Of a stretch of DNA of 64,000 nucleotides, positions 22,278 through 27,800 are shown piece after piece. The stretch spans positions 4,885,513-4,949,512 of the forward strand of contig CM042565.1 in the NCBI GenBank assembly GCA_023630585.1, written 5' to 3'. The notes under the pieces are model-generated. The model was not told where the DNA came from. It ran no database searches and saw only the letters and a list, made by a program, of their open reading frames with translations. The DNA comes from Cranoglanis bouderius. Its lineage: Eukaryota > Chordata > Actinopteri > Siluriformes > Cranoglanididae. The position numbers were made by a program, and so were the translations under genes. Position 1 is the stretch's first letter; each line of letters starts with the position of its first letter.

Positions 22278-22528
22278 GCTAATTTATTTACTGCTACTCT
22301 AATATGCAGACACTAAGATGGGCTCATGTGTGTGTGTGTGTTTTATTATCTGATTATTTATCTCTTTCCATCAGGGCCTTTGCTAATTGTATGCCCCTGT
22401 TGGAAGTGGAGGACATGATGATAATGGGCAAGAAGCCTGACTCCAAGTGTGTCTTCACCTACGTGCAGTCGCTGGTCAATCACCTGCGCAGATACGAGAT
22501 GGCATGTCGAGCACACTCGGATCTCTGA
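794..22528 (+). CDS. smtn: smoothelin (spliced gene, 5' end outside window)
   Basis: Smoothelin is an actin-associated cytoskeletal protein of contractile smooth muscle. Coding exons that I join: 794-842, 1506-2060, 4646-4719, 12674-12859, 14496-14571, 16373-16546, 16681-16743, 16847-16916, 17020-17190, 17327-17447, 17963-18114, then 20254-20401 or 22375-22528. All have AG/GT borders and compatible phases, giving 612 or 614 codons before a stop. Recognisable blocks in order are SVRDRVRKFTE, a Ser-rich linker, ELTLGLRATPFKL, the smoothelin motif EERKLIRAAMRELRKKKR, a Glu/Arg-rich helix, a Ser tract, FDRED, KTSASQARKAMIEKLEKEG, and a type-2 CH domain containing SSSWSDGMAFCALVHNFFPEAFDY. The N-terminal smoothelin repeats known from mammals must lie upstream of position 1. 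I see no exon between 4719 and 12674 for the short segment mammals have there. SMTNL2 was considered, but the long SVRDRV/ELTLGLRA region is specific to SMTN. Confidence 0.93.
843..1505. other. smtn intron
   Basis: Unique-looking AT-rich intron sequence; no repeat or exon recognised. Confidence 0.5.
1506..2060 (+). CDS. smtn: smtn large central exon
   Basis: A 555-nt exon with a polypyrimidine tract and ccag acceptor, and a G|gtaagg donor. It encodes SVRDRVRKFTE near its start, a Pro/Ser-rich low-complexity linker, and MKAFLTIEIKDAR towards its end. The first and last match blocks of mammalian smoothelin. The Ser run near the end is coded by mixed TCN/AGN codons. This is the region with least homology to the smoothelin-like paralogues, so it decides the gene name. 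Confidence 0.9.
2448..2485. repeat. TCTA/TCTG tetranucleotide repeat
   Basis: Adjacent blocks of ATCT and TGTC units. Confidence 0.95.
3141..3212. repeat. (CA)n repeat with CG interruptions
   Basis: About 36 dinucleotides, mostly CA. Confidence 0.97.
4288..4328. repeat. (AAT)n microsatellite
   Basis: About 13 AAT units. Confidence 0.97.
4336..4583 (+). mobile_element. deleted Tc1-like element, same family as 44049-44632
   Basis: Matches the other copy in ATCACTCT-ACAACC-GTGAGC-GAAAAGCA and AACCTTGAGGC, and ends in CCTAATAAAGTG...GTGAGTGTA, the terminal repeat of this family. Its 5' half is missing. Confidence 0.65.
4646..4719 (+). CDS. smtn: smtn exon (ELTLGLRA block)
   Basis: A 74-nt exon after a T-rich tract and ttcag, ending AAG|gtatca. 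It encodes ELTLGLRATPFKLTSSS then STGSSLK, a block conserved in smoothelins. It takes one nucleotide from exon 1506-2060 and ends in phase 0, matching the phase-0 exon at 12674. Confidence 0.88.
4720..8145. other. smtn intron upstream of the internal promoter
   Basis: Contains (TC)n at 4904-4933, a poly-G run at 5337-5348, and one copy of a dispersed repeat (6605-6915). The remainder looks unique, and no conserved exon is recognised. Confidence 0.45.
6605..6915 (+). repeat. dispersed repeat (pair with 21040-21365)
   Basis: Shares CCAGGATT, the CGCAGAAAT-AACGC block, CAAGCA, and the 28-bp block ACAGCTAAAAGGTCTCATTT-ACCAACAA with the copy at 21040-21365, and ends in a similar CATTTTTGGCC. About 300 bp without coding; it looks like a non-autonomous DNA element. 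Confidence 0.7.
8146..8321 (+). promoter_or_regulatory. smtn: candidate internal smtn promoter and 5' UTR
   Basis: A TATATAG box sits at 8146-8152. About 170 nt downstream an ATG in good Kozak context (cacCATG) opens the coiled-coil exon. Within 260 bp upstream are two CAGCTG E-boxes (7891 and 8100) and two MCAT/TEAD motifs (GGAATG at 7984, CATTCC at 8064), typical but not diagnostic of muscle promoters. The start site, about 30 nt after the TATA box, is inferred. An internal promoter is known in mammalian SMTN, where it gives the short isoform. Confidence 0.5.
8322..8876 (+). CDS. smtn: smtn alternative first coding exon (coiled coil)
   Basis: ATG at 8322 opens 185 codons that end at ATG|gtatac in phase 0, so it splices in frame to the exon at 12674. 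Residues 1-60 are acidic. Residues about 60-130 form a Leu/Glu-rich amphipathic helix (LTLQCAVQEIHCDLKAF, then LQEENLRLRLQQETLARQ) that looks like a coiled coil. The tail is Pro/Ser rich. The layout and wording resemble the N-terminus of smoothelin-like 2 (from memory). With the downstream exons it would give a 571- or 573-residue isoform lacking the SVRDRV/ELTLGLRA segment. A stand-alone intronless gene is less likely, because the frame runs past the donor for only four more codons. Confidence 0.7.
9987..10036. repeat. (TC)n microsatellite
   Basis: About 25 TC units, followed by TC/CA-rich sequence. Confidence 0.97.
10238..11809 (+). mobile_element. Tc1-like transposon, full length, inactive
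   Basis: Flanked by TA and with inverted ends CAGCGCCCTCCACTAAT and ATTAGTGGAGAGCACTG. Subterminal inverted repeats (ATACTCTGCTCTCATGGATAT and its complement near 11685) extend the terminal repeat past 100 bp. It carries the broken transposase at 10580-11589. Confidence 0.92.
10580..11589 (+). pseudogene. Tc1-like transposase pseudogene
   Basis: Starts MGKTKEYSCDVRQKVVELHK with a paired-like helix-turn-helix. The catalytic residues are all visible: WSDETKIDLFG, QQDNDPKHTS and PIENLWG (DD34E). A TGA stops the frame at 10889-10891, and an apparent one-base deletion near 11230 shifts it. The C-terminal piece 11269-11589 is in another frame. The transposase cannot be made from this copy. Confidence 0.92.
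12031..12065. repeat. poly-T tract
   Basis: 35 consecutive T. Confidence 0.97.
12674..12859 (+). CDS. smtn: smtn exon (start of smoothelin motif)
   Basis: A 62-codon phase-0 exon, cttacag|ATG ... ATG|gtattg. It encodes METEPAFSIEP then LTSEQLEAIEDEEILDKM, equivalent to mammalian MEAEP... and SAEELMTIEDEGVLDKM. It begins with ATG, so it could in principle serve as a start for a short isoform. A Tc1-like element begins 31 bp after its donor. Confidence 0.9.
12891..14384 (+). mobile_element. degenerate Tc1-like transposon inside smtn intron
   Basis: TA-flanked inverted ends: CCATCCCCTCCGAAACCATT at the left and the complement of CAGTCCCCTCTGAAATTATT at the right. Internal inverted blocks (CCAATTCATTTG..., GACATTTGGGTTTGAG and complements) mark a terminal repeat of at least 80 bp. 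Transposase remnants include MGEKQAILKLRKERKSIRGI at the start and RRIDAVIASKGYATKYQ at the end, broken by many stops and shifts. Only 31 bp separate it from a smtn donor. Confidence 0.9.
14496..14571 (+). CDS. smtn: smtn exon (EERKLIRAAMRELRKKKR)
   Basis: A 76-nt exon, gtaacag|CTT ... AGAG|gtaaaa, encoding LDDSKDFEERKLIRAAMREL and a basic RKKKR end. This is the hallmark smoothelin helix. It starts in phase 0 and leaves one nucleotide. Confidence 0.93.
14704..14736 (+). CDS. smtn: candidate 33-nt smtn cassette exon
   Basis: An AG-bounded 33-nt segment (cctgtag|AGG ... CTCG|gtagga) lies in the right phase between exons 14496-14571 and 16373-16546. If used it would insert EARLGCSQEEL without shifting the frame or adding a stop. 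No conservation evidence is available to me, so this is inference from splice signals and phase. Confidence 0.4.
15230..15960. repeat. dispersed fish repeat (AAGCTGCAAGCAGC type)
   Basis: Begins GAAAGCTGCAAGCAGCATTT and GGGGCCAAGCACC, sequences I recall as a common interspersed repeat in fish. It contains internally repeated phrases (CCAAATTTGGTGA-GATTGGACAAAAT twice, near 15450 and 15770). Class not determined. Confidence 0.5.
16373..16546 (+). CDS. smtn: smtn exon (charged helix)
   Basis: A 174-nt exon, gctcag|AC ... TCAG|gtgcat. It encodes QREKERDLRLQELRQQRDER, continuing the long charged helix, then SADGSTISEITKTNRFTES, which matches the mammalian AADGSAVSTVTKTERL segment. Confidence 0.92.
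16641..16678. repeat. (GT)n abutting a splice acceptor
   Basis: 19 GT units ending in the TAG acceptor of exon 16681-16743. Confidence 0.98.
16681..16743 (+). CDS. smtn: smtn exon with acceptor inside a (GT)n repeat
   Basis: A 63-nt exon encoding NGSRTTRSTIMETTYTQKS, matching mammalian NDGTRTARTTTVESSF. The donor is A|gtgagt. The acceptor TAG directly ends a 38-nt GT repeat (16641-16678), so there is no normal polypyrimidine tract. Confidence 0.9.
16847..16916 (+). CDS. smtn: smtn exon (Ser tract)
   Basis: A 70-nt exon behind a T-rich tract, tttcag|GG ... AAG|gtcagc. It encodes GTMQTKSYSYSSSSSSTSKK, the equivalent of the mammalian MMQTKTFSSSSSSKK segment. Confidence 0.92.
17020..17190 (+). 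CDS. smtn: smtn exon (FDRED ... MIEKLEKEG)
   Basis: A 171-nt exon, ctctcag|C ... GG|gtgagc, encoding VFDREDD, SLAALERRQAERKKELMRAQ and KTSASQARKAMIEKLEKEGG. It is very close to mammalian SMTN and is also shared with the SMTNL paralogues. Confidence 0.95.
17327..17447 (+). CDS. smtn: smtn exon, start of CH domain
   Basis: A 121-nt exon encoding a phosphosite-like VQRSTSFGVPNANSIKQMLL followed by DWCKAKTRDYD, the first CH-domain helix. The acceptor is a tandem tctcagCAG (NAGNAG), which could allow one codon to be dropped. The donor is GAT|gtgagg, phase 0. Confidence 0.95.
17448..17962. other. smtn intron with dispersed repeat copy
   Basis: Bases 17620-17878 share phrases (TTTCTATAGTAACAGC, GAGTCTCCAGT, TTTCTCAGTAACAC, AGTGATAACAGGAACT) with 56215-56400 and 59495-59640. 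Confidence 0.6.
17620..17878 (+). repeat. dispersed repeat, three copies in window
   Basis: Related to 56215-56400 and 59495-59640 through several shared 11-17-base phrases in the same order. No coding potential; class unknown. Confidence 0.6.
17963..18114 (+). CDS. smtn: smtn exon, core of CH domain
   Basis: A 152-nt exon with NVDIQNFSSSWSDGMAFCAL, then VHNFFPEAFDY and NRRQNFEMAFKTAE. This is the actin-binding-type CH core, nearly identical to mammalian smoothelin. It leaves two nucleotides (GA), and both downstream terminal exons begin with G to complete Glu. Confidence 0.97.
18201..18254. repeat. (GT)n microsatellite
   Basis: 27 GT units. Confidence 0.98.
18567..18899 (+). mobile_element. 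tRNA-derived SINE (family A)
   Basis: The head has a pol III box A-like TTAGTGGTTAGCACG and a box B-like GGTTGGGGATTTGATTGCC. The body carries TGCATACTCCCCGTGC-like and GTTTCCTCC blocks. The tail GATAAGCGGTACAGAAGATGG ends in GATG repeats. This is the typical fish tRNA-SINE with an L2-like tail. Confidence 0.85.
20254..20401 (+). CDS. smtn: smtn terminal exon A (KTKNSL end)
   Basis: After gagtag the frame reads KLADCPQLLDVDDMVRLREP, DWKCVYTYLQEFYRGLVQKG, LVKTKNSL and TAA. This matches the mammalian isoform ending KGLVKTKKS. It has its own polyadenylation signals: AATAAA at 20435 (only 34 nt after the stop), 20638 and 20680. It is therefore an alternative terminal exon rather than a skipped internal one. 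Confidence 0.93.
20435..20685 (+). terminator. smtn: polyadenylation signals of smtn terminal exon A
   Basis: AATAAA hexamers at 20435-20440, 20638-20643 and 20680-20685 lie shortly after the TAA of exon A. The first would give a 3' UTR of only about 50 nt. Confidence 0.55.
21040..21365 (+). repeat. dispersed repeat (pair with 6605-6915)
   Basis: Second copy, beginning CAGTCCCTCCAGGATTTC and ending CATTTTTGGCCG. It differs by several short indels from the first copy. Confidence 0.7.
22207..22275. repeat. (TA)n microsatellite
   Basis: About 34 TA units. Confidence 0.98.
22375..22528 (+). CDS. smtn: smtn terminal exon B (LRRYE end)
   Basis: After ccatcag the frame reads AFANCMPLLEVEDMMIMGKK, PDSKCVFTYVQSLVNHLRRY, EMACRAHSDL and TGA. 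It matches the other mammalian SMTN ending, and the SMTNL paralogues, which carry MMIMGKKPD-type and YNHLRR-type blocks. It splices from 18114 in the same phase as exon A, so the two exons are alternative C-terminal halves of the CH domain. Confidence 0.93.
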
Positions 22529-23490
22529 GCGCTTCCTTCCACCCTGAAGACGGACCCCACCACATTTGGGTTTTTTTTTTTTTTTTTTTTTTTGTAGAAC
22601 ATTGAACTGTTTGTGTTTCTTCTCATCGTATCCCACGTTTCAATCGCAACAAACCAAAGGTTCAAATATTGCGCGAGATCACAGCATGTCGAGTATTCCT
22701 ATAGTGCTTTTAGAGCATTTAAATATATTTTTAAAAAAAAGATGGTTTAAAACTTTTATTTGAAAGTCAGCTAGAAAAAAAATCCCAGAAAAGACAGTCA
22801 TGCAATGATGCTTATTTTATCTAATGTTTTAACGGCTTGTAACTTTATTCTGTGGTACTGTAGCCGATAGAGGAATCTGATCTGCTTGCTTCACCATTTT
22901 TATTTTTTTTTACACTTAAATTTTCTTTAGAACTCATTTAGATCATCGGGCACAAGCGACTGAAGTCTCTCACTGCTTAGTATTTTTAACAGCGCCTCCC
23001 CGTGCTGAAACAACAACGCTACTTAACTGGATCGAAATTTACTAACCAGAGTTTAAATCCGCGCTCAGTTCAGTTTTCCTCCAGCTGATTTAAAGCAGAC
23101 TCTCCATTAAAAAAAAAAAAACCCCAAAAAAACAAAAAAAACATTGATCGATCTGAGGACCGGCTTCCACTCCATAGTAGGAGAGGAACTGTTTCAGCCC
23201 GGGGATTACGCAACACCAACACACCATTACCACAGCACACCAGAGTGCAGCCTGACAGACGCCCAAACACTCACATGTACAGACAAGCGACGTGTTCCTG
23301 TAATTTATGCTTCACTTTTATGCTCGTGAATTTTATTTTATCGTCTTTACCCTGTTAATATTCATAAACTATGGTTTGAAGGAGATAATTCGACAAACGG
23401 TTAGTCAATCACACACGTTTTCACCCTGGTTATAGAGAGAGAAGGGGGAAATCTAAGATGAATTGTGCTTACCAGGACAGTGTAAAACTG

Positions 23491-23563
<73 letters not shown>

Positions 23564-24315
23564 CACGTTTGTAACTATTGACTTGATTACTGATCTGCAA
23601 AAAATATATATATATATATTTAACAAATGACACGGATTTACAGGGCAGAGTTAACGCTGTATTCATTTTATGTAGCTGAGAATTCATTTAATGTGCCAAT
23701 AAGCTGTTGTTCTGTTAACTAGTATTAAAAAAAAAAACACTATATAAAAGGTTGTTGTAATACTGTAATGTTTTATTTGTCAGTCTTAGCCGGTCTTTCT
23801 CTCTCTCTCTCTCTCTTTTTTTTTTTTCCCCCCGTAGTAATTTTCTCAAATAAAACACCAAGCTGTAAATTTATGCCATCATGGAGGAGAGTGACTCTGA
23901 TGCAGTGCGATTTTTTTTTTTTTTTTTTTTTTTTTTTGTCCAAACTATAATTTTCTCTCTCAGCTGGTTCTCTGTTCTACTTAATCATGGAGTAGAGAGG
24001 AGAGAAATCGTGCCATCTTTCCCTCAGAAAACATGAGCAGCATCTTTTTTTTTAACGAAACAGTGTTATTACTGATAAGCTTTTTCCACACTATAGATTA
24101 ACTCTAAAACATGGTGTATATGTGTAGAAAAATATAGTTCATTGGCTACAATCATTTTGTTTTGTTGTTTTGTTTGACATATTTGCACCTAGGAATATTG
24201 TTCACTCACCATTTCTGTACACCGCAACTACGATTAAAACCTTTTAAGAAACCACTTGTTTGATTATCGACTTGAAATGTATCAAAACACAAGTGCTGTA
24301 TTCCAATGAAAAATA
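22529..24315 (+). other. smtn 3' UTR and smtn/selenom tail-to-tail spacer
   Basis: This AT-rich stretch holds poly-T (22569-22593), an A-rich run (23107-23140), a long (TA)n (23496-23560), poly-T at 23911-23937, and candidate plus-strand signals AATAAA 23849 and ATTAAA 24233. Which signal ends smtn is unclear. No conserved coding frame is visible. Confidence 0.5.
23496..23560. repeat. (TA)n microsatellite in smtn 3' region
   Basis: About 32 TA units. If transcribed it would fold into a long AU hairpin. Confidence 0.97.
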
Positions 24316-24325
24316 TTTATTTATT
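24316..24325 (-). terminator. selenom: selenom polyadenylation signal
   Basis: Two overlapping AATAAA hexamers on the minus strand (24316-24321 and 24320-24325) lie about 290 nt after the selenom stop and about 55 nt beyond the SECIS element. Confidence 0.65.
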
Positions 24326-24380
24326 TCATTTGATCTCTGTGGTATCGTTACGCAGCGCTCTATGGAGACCAACTTGCACC

Positions 24381-24457
24381 GATAAGAACGTAGATCATCA
24401 GCTCTAAACCAATCAACCAAATGATTTTACGGTTTGGGGCATCATTCAGTTCTCATC
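24381..24457 (-). promoter_or_regulatory. selenom: SECIS element, form 2
   Basis: The SECIS recruits SBP2 and the Sec elongation factor to decode UGA as selenocysteine. On the minus strand, helix I is GATGAGAAC (24449-24457) paired with GTTCTTATC (24381-24389). The non-Watson-Crick core is ATGA (24442-24445) opposite TGAT (24397-24400). Helix II is an 11-bp GCCCCAAACCG / TGGTTTAGAGC with two mismatches. A TAAA bulge region carries the conserved adenines at about 24426-24428. A mini-stem AATCA/TGATT closes a six-base loop, which makes it form 2. It begins 157 nt after the stop codon. I folded it by hand. Confidence 0.9.
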
Positions 24458-24613
24458 TGGGCAGAAACCGGACTCCATGACGGCTCACTGCGATCAGCCG
24501 TGTATATGTATACACCCGTACTGTGAAAGCAGAGCACAAACGTGTGTGCCTAAGACTGCGGAGAATCTAACAAAAGTTCGTTACTGAGGCTAATTATTTT
24601 TCACGTACAAAGA

Positions 24614-24832
24614 CTATAAATCTTTGTGTGGCGACTCTTTCTCAGGCTCCTGTGGTAGATCAGTGTTTGCGGGTGCTCTTCTAGTGTGATGCTCTTTGAA
24701 GGGGCTGTCTTTAGCTGGGGAGAAGCGAAACTCCTCCGGCACTTCATCTTCAGCTTGTGCTTTTTTATAGAAGCCCAACTCCTCCAGAAGACTGTTGATT
24801 TCGGTACGGGTCATGTGTGACAGCGGGAGGCG
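24614..24832 (-). CDS. selenom: selenom exon 5 (terminal)
   Basis: Starts after ctgcag with RLPLSHMTRTEINSLLEELG and ends at HKDL and TAG. The last 40 residues or so are charged and poorly conserved. Confidence 0.95.
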   Translation of the reverse strand, partial: RLPLSHMTRTEINSLLEELGFYKKAQAEDEVPEEFRFSPAKDSPFKEHHTRRAPANTDLPQEPEKESPHKDL

Positions 24833-27800
24833 CTGCAGTGGAAAAGCAACAGAGTGAAGAAGATAGTCAAGTCAGAATAAAGAACAAGTATACCAAATCT
24901 ATATGCGAATCTTCAAAATGTATAGATAGTTTTCTTTTATCTTGGAAAAACCTGGAAAATGAGAAAACATCCAGGTTGTACTAGAGAATTCCTGGAATAA
25001 TGTAAAACAGCATAGTTCAGGATATTTTTTCCTGAACTGACGTCAGAATACAACAAGTGCTACAATAGGCTCTAGCTAAAGATGTTCATTTATTTGAGGA
25101 GAATCCTGTAGAACGAATCTTCTTAAAATGTAGATTTGGTAAGGGTGTAAAGATATACCTCCGTCACATTTCGATTCAGTTCCATTCTCAGAAATTTGTA
25201 ACAAAATTTGAGTGAAGAGAAATGATGACTGGAAAGACTCCTTTTTAAATTTCTGTATAATAATCAATGCAAAACACTCAGCAATAGTGTCTGAATAAAC
25301 CATATCAATTAAAAATTGCTATGAACAATGGTTTAATGTTGTAAACAAATTGTTCTGCAGGTTCACCGTATATTAAAAATAAATAAATTGAAAAATTCTC
25401 CCAAAATTTTTGACCGAATAAACAAAAAGTGACTAAAAACAAATCAACCGAAACAATGAGCTGTGTAGCAGAAATAGAGCTCCAAAGGTGGCTAAAATGC
25501 CCGGTTTCCACAGCTTCCTTCTCAGGCACTGTAGATCACCGAGGCGTGGGGATGGTGTTGTTTGAAAGCTGCTGAAGAGCTTTTTTTTTTTAAACCATTA
25601 TACCATGGTCATGCAACCATATAGCATATAATGCATACTGCTTTGTACTCCAACACTTTCGGTTTCACTTTCGGTCATTTCACAAGTGCAGATGGTTCCT
25701 GTCTCAGTAATGAGAGAACGCAAAAATCACATGACCAGTGTGCTCTCTATATATTTTAACTCTATGGTTTGCACAGTTTGGGACATCTGATGTTCGAACA
25801 GGGAACTGTGAAGTACTTTAACAGGAAGTCCCACACAGTGTAGCATCACTGGAAACGAACTGAAGATTTTTGGTGTCTGTGGAACATTGTGTCGGTTCAG
25901 GCAGGGGTTTTGTCCAGCAGGTGGTGCCGATAAGAACCCGTGGTTAAGAAAATGTCTCTCTGCATTCAAATTTTCAACGTGACCTTGTCCTCTTCTCCTC
26001 CTCATCGTTTTCCCTTGATATCTGGGATATCTGTTAACCTCTTAAAGAGGGCTCCATTACTTAATGATCCACAGCCAAGTTAGTTCATTCAGCCATGTGT
26101 CAGCCTGGATGTAGACTCCAGGAAATTGTATGGAAGACATCTGATCTGGTGCAATTTCCTTTTTAAAACAGCTGAAAAGGCTCTATAAACCCAATTACTG
26201 GAACGCTGAAACTGCGAAACAGTTTATCCTTTTCCTCTTCAAAAAAAGAAAAAAATCAGATAAGAAACGAATTATAATCTTATAAGCCCACTATCCGTTG
26301 TCACCTGGAAGAGGACGGAATTTCTGTCAAACTGCTTATGTGTATTGTGAGACATCCTTTCTCCTACAGACTTTCCCATTTCAGAAAGCTTAAAGCTCCA
26401 GCTTTACCTCTGACTGTTACAGAGCACCGACACTGGAGACTCCTTCCACAAATGTTAAATAAACGTCTCTGAGATTGACTATATCAAGGATTATACATTT
26501 TTCTTTGGTTATCTGGCTAGTATTAACCTTAGATTATGCGAGTCATCCATCGTAGGAGTCCCTGTGAATTAGCTATTGCTATAAAAACAATGATGTATTC
26601 GAACATTAATATAAACCTGTTATTTGCAGCTGCAGTTATAGAAATTAGAGTTTGTACTTACGTCCAGCTCCTCGTAGTAGTGGTTCAGGAGGACGAGCTC
26701 AGGATCTGCACCAGGGATGTGCTTCATCACCAAGTTATGACTGAGAAAAAATGCTTAATCAAGGACCAGACACCCTGAACAACGTAAGCAAGAAAAATTT
26801 AATTTCAAATATGACAAGGTGTAGGTCAATTTTTGATTTTTTTTTTAGCAACACTAGATGGAATAGATGGATCTTGAACCAAAGAATCCCAGTCTTCCTT
26901 CTGTTAAAGGAATAGGTCAGTGACATGTAACTTGCATACAACCCCAATTCCAAAAAAGTTGGGACACTGTATAAAACGTAAATAAAAACAGAATGCAATG
27001 ATTTGCAAATCTCATGAACCCATATGTTATTCACAATACAACACAGAAAACATATCAAATGTTTAAACTGAGGAAATGTACCATTTTAAGGAAAAAAAAA
27101 AAGGTAATTTTGGTGTTTTTGGTTTTTTGGCAACATGTCTCAAAAAAGTTGGGACAGGGCCATATTTACCACTGTGTAGCATCCCCTCTTCTTTTAACAA
27201 CAGTCCATATACGTCTGGGAACTGAGGAGCCCAGTTGCTGGAGTTTTGGGAGAGGAATGTTGTCCCATTCGAGTCTGATACAGGATTCTAGCTGCTCAAC
27301 GGTCCTGGGTCTTCTTTGTCGTTTCATGATGTGCCAAATGTTTTGAACTGGTGAAAGTTGTGGACTGCAGGCAGGTCAGTTCAGCATCCGGACTCTTCCA
27401 CTACGAAGCCATGCTGTTATAATAGATGCAGTATGTGGTTTAGCATTGTCTTGCTGAAGTATGCAAGGCCTTCCCTGAAAAAGATGTTGCTCTAAAACCT
27501 GTATATACCTTTCAGCATTGATGGGGCCTTTCCAGATGTGCAAGCTGCCCATTCCATAGGCACTAATGCACCCCCATACCATCAGAGATGCAGGCTTTTG
27601 AACTGAGCACCGATAAGCCGGATGGTCCCTCTCCTCTTTAGTCCAGAGGACGCTGCGTCTATTCTTAAAAAGAATTTAAAATTTCGATTCGTCTGACCAC
27701 AGAACAGTTTTCCCACTTTGCCTCAGTCCATTTTAAATGAGCTTTGGCCCAGAGAAGATGTTCTGGATCATGTTCACGTATGGCTTCTTCTTTGCACGAT

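Larger units (their letters stand above)
20402..22374. other. smtn 3' UTR A, then intron to terminal exon B
   Basis: After the three polyadenylation hexamers comes unassigned sequence, a dispersed repeat (21040-21365) and a (TA)n run (22207-22275) 100 bp before exon B. Confidence 0.5.

Noticed and set aside
24480..24501. Perfect 6-bp hairpin ACGGCT...AGCCGT just upstream of the SECIS
   Set aside because: It lacks the ATGA/GA core and apical A residues, so it is not the SECIS. It may be a chance stem.
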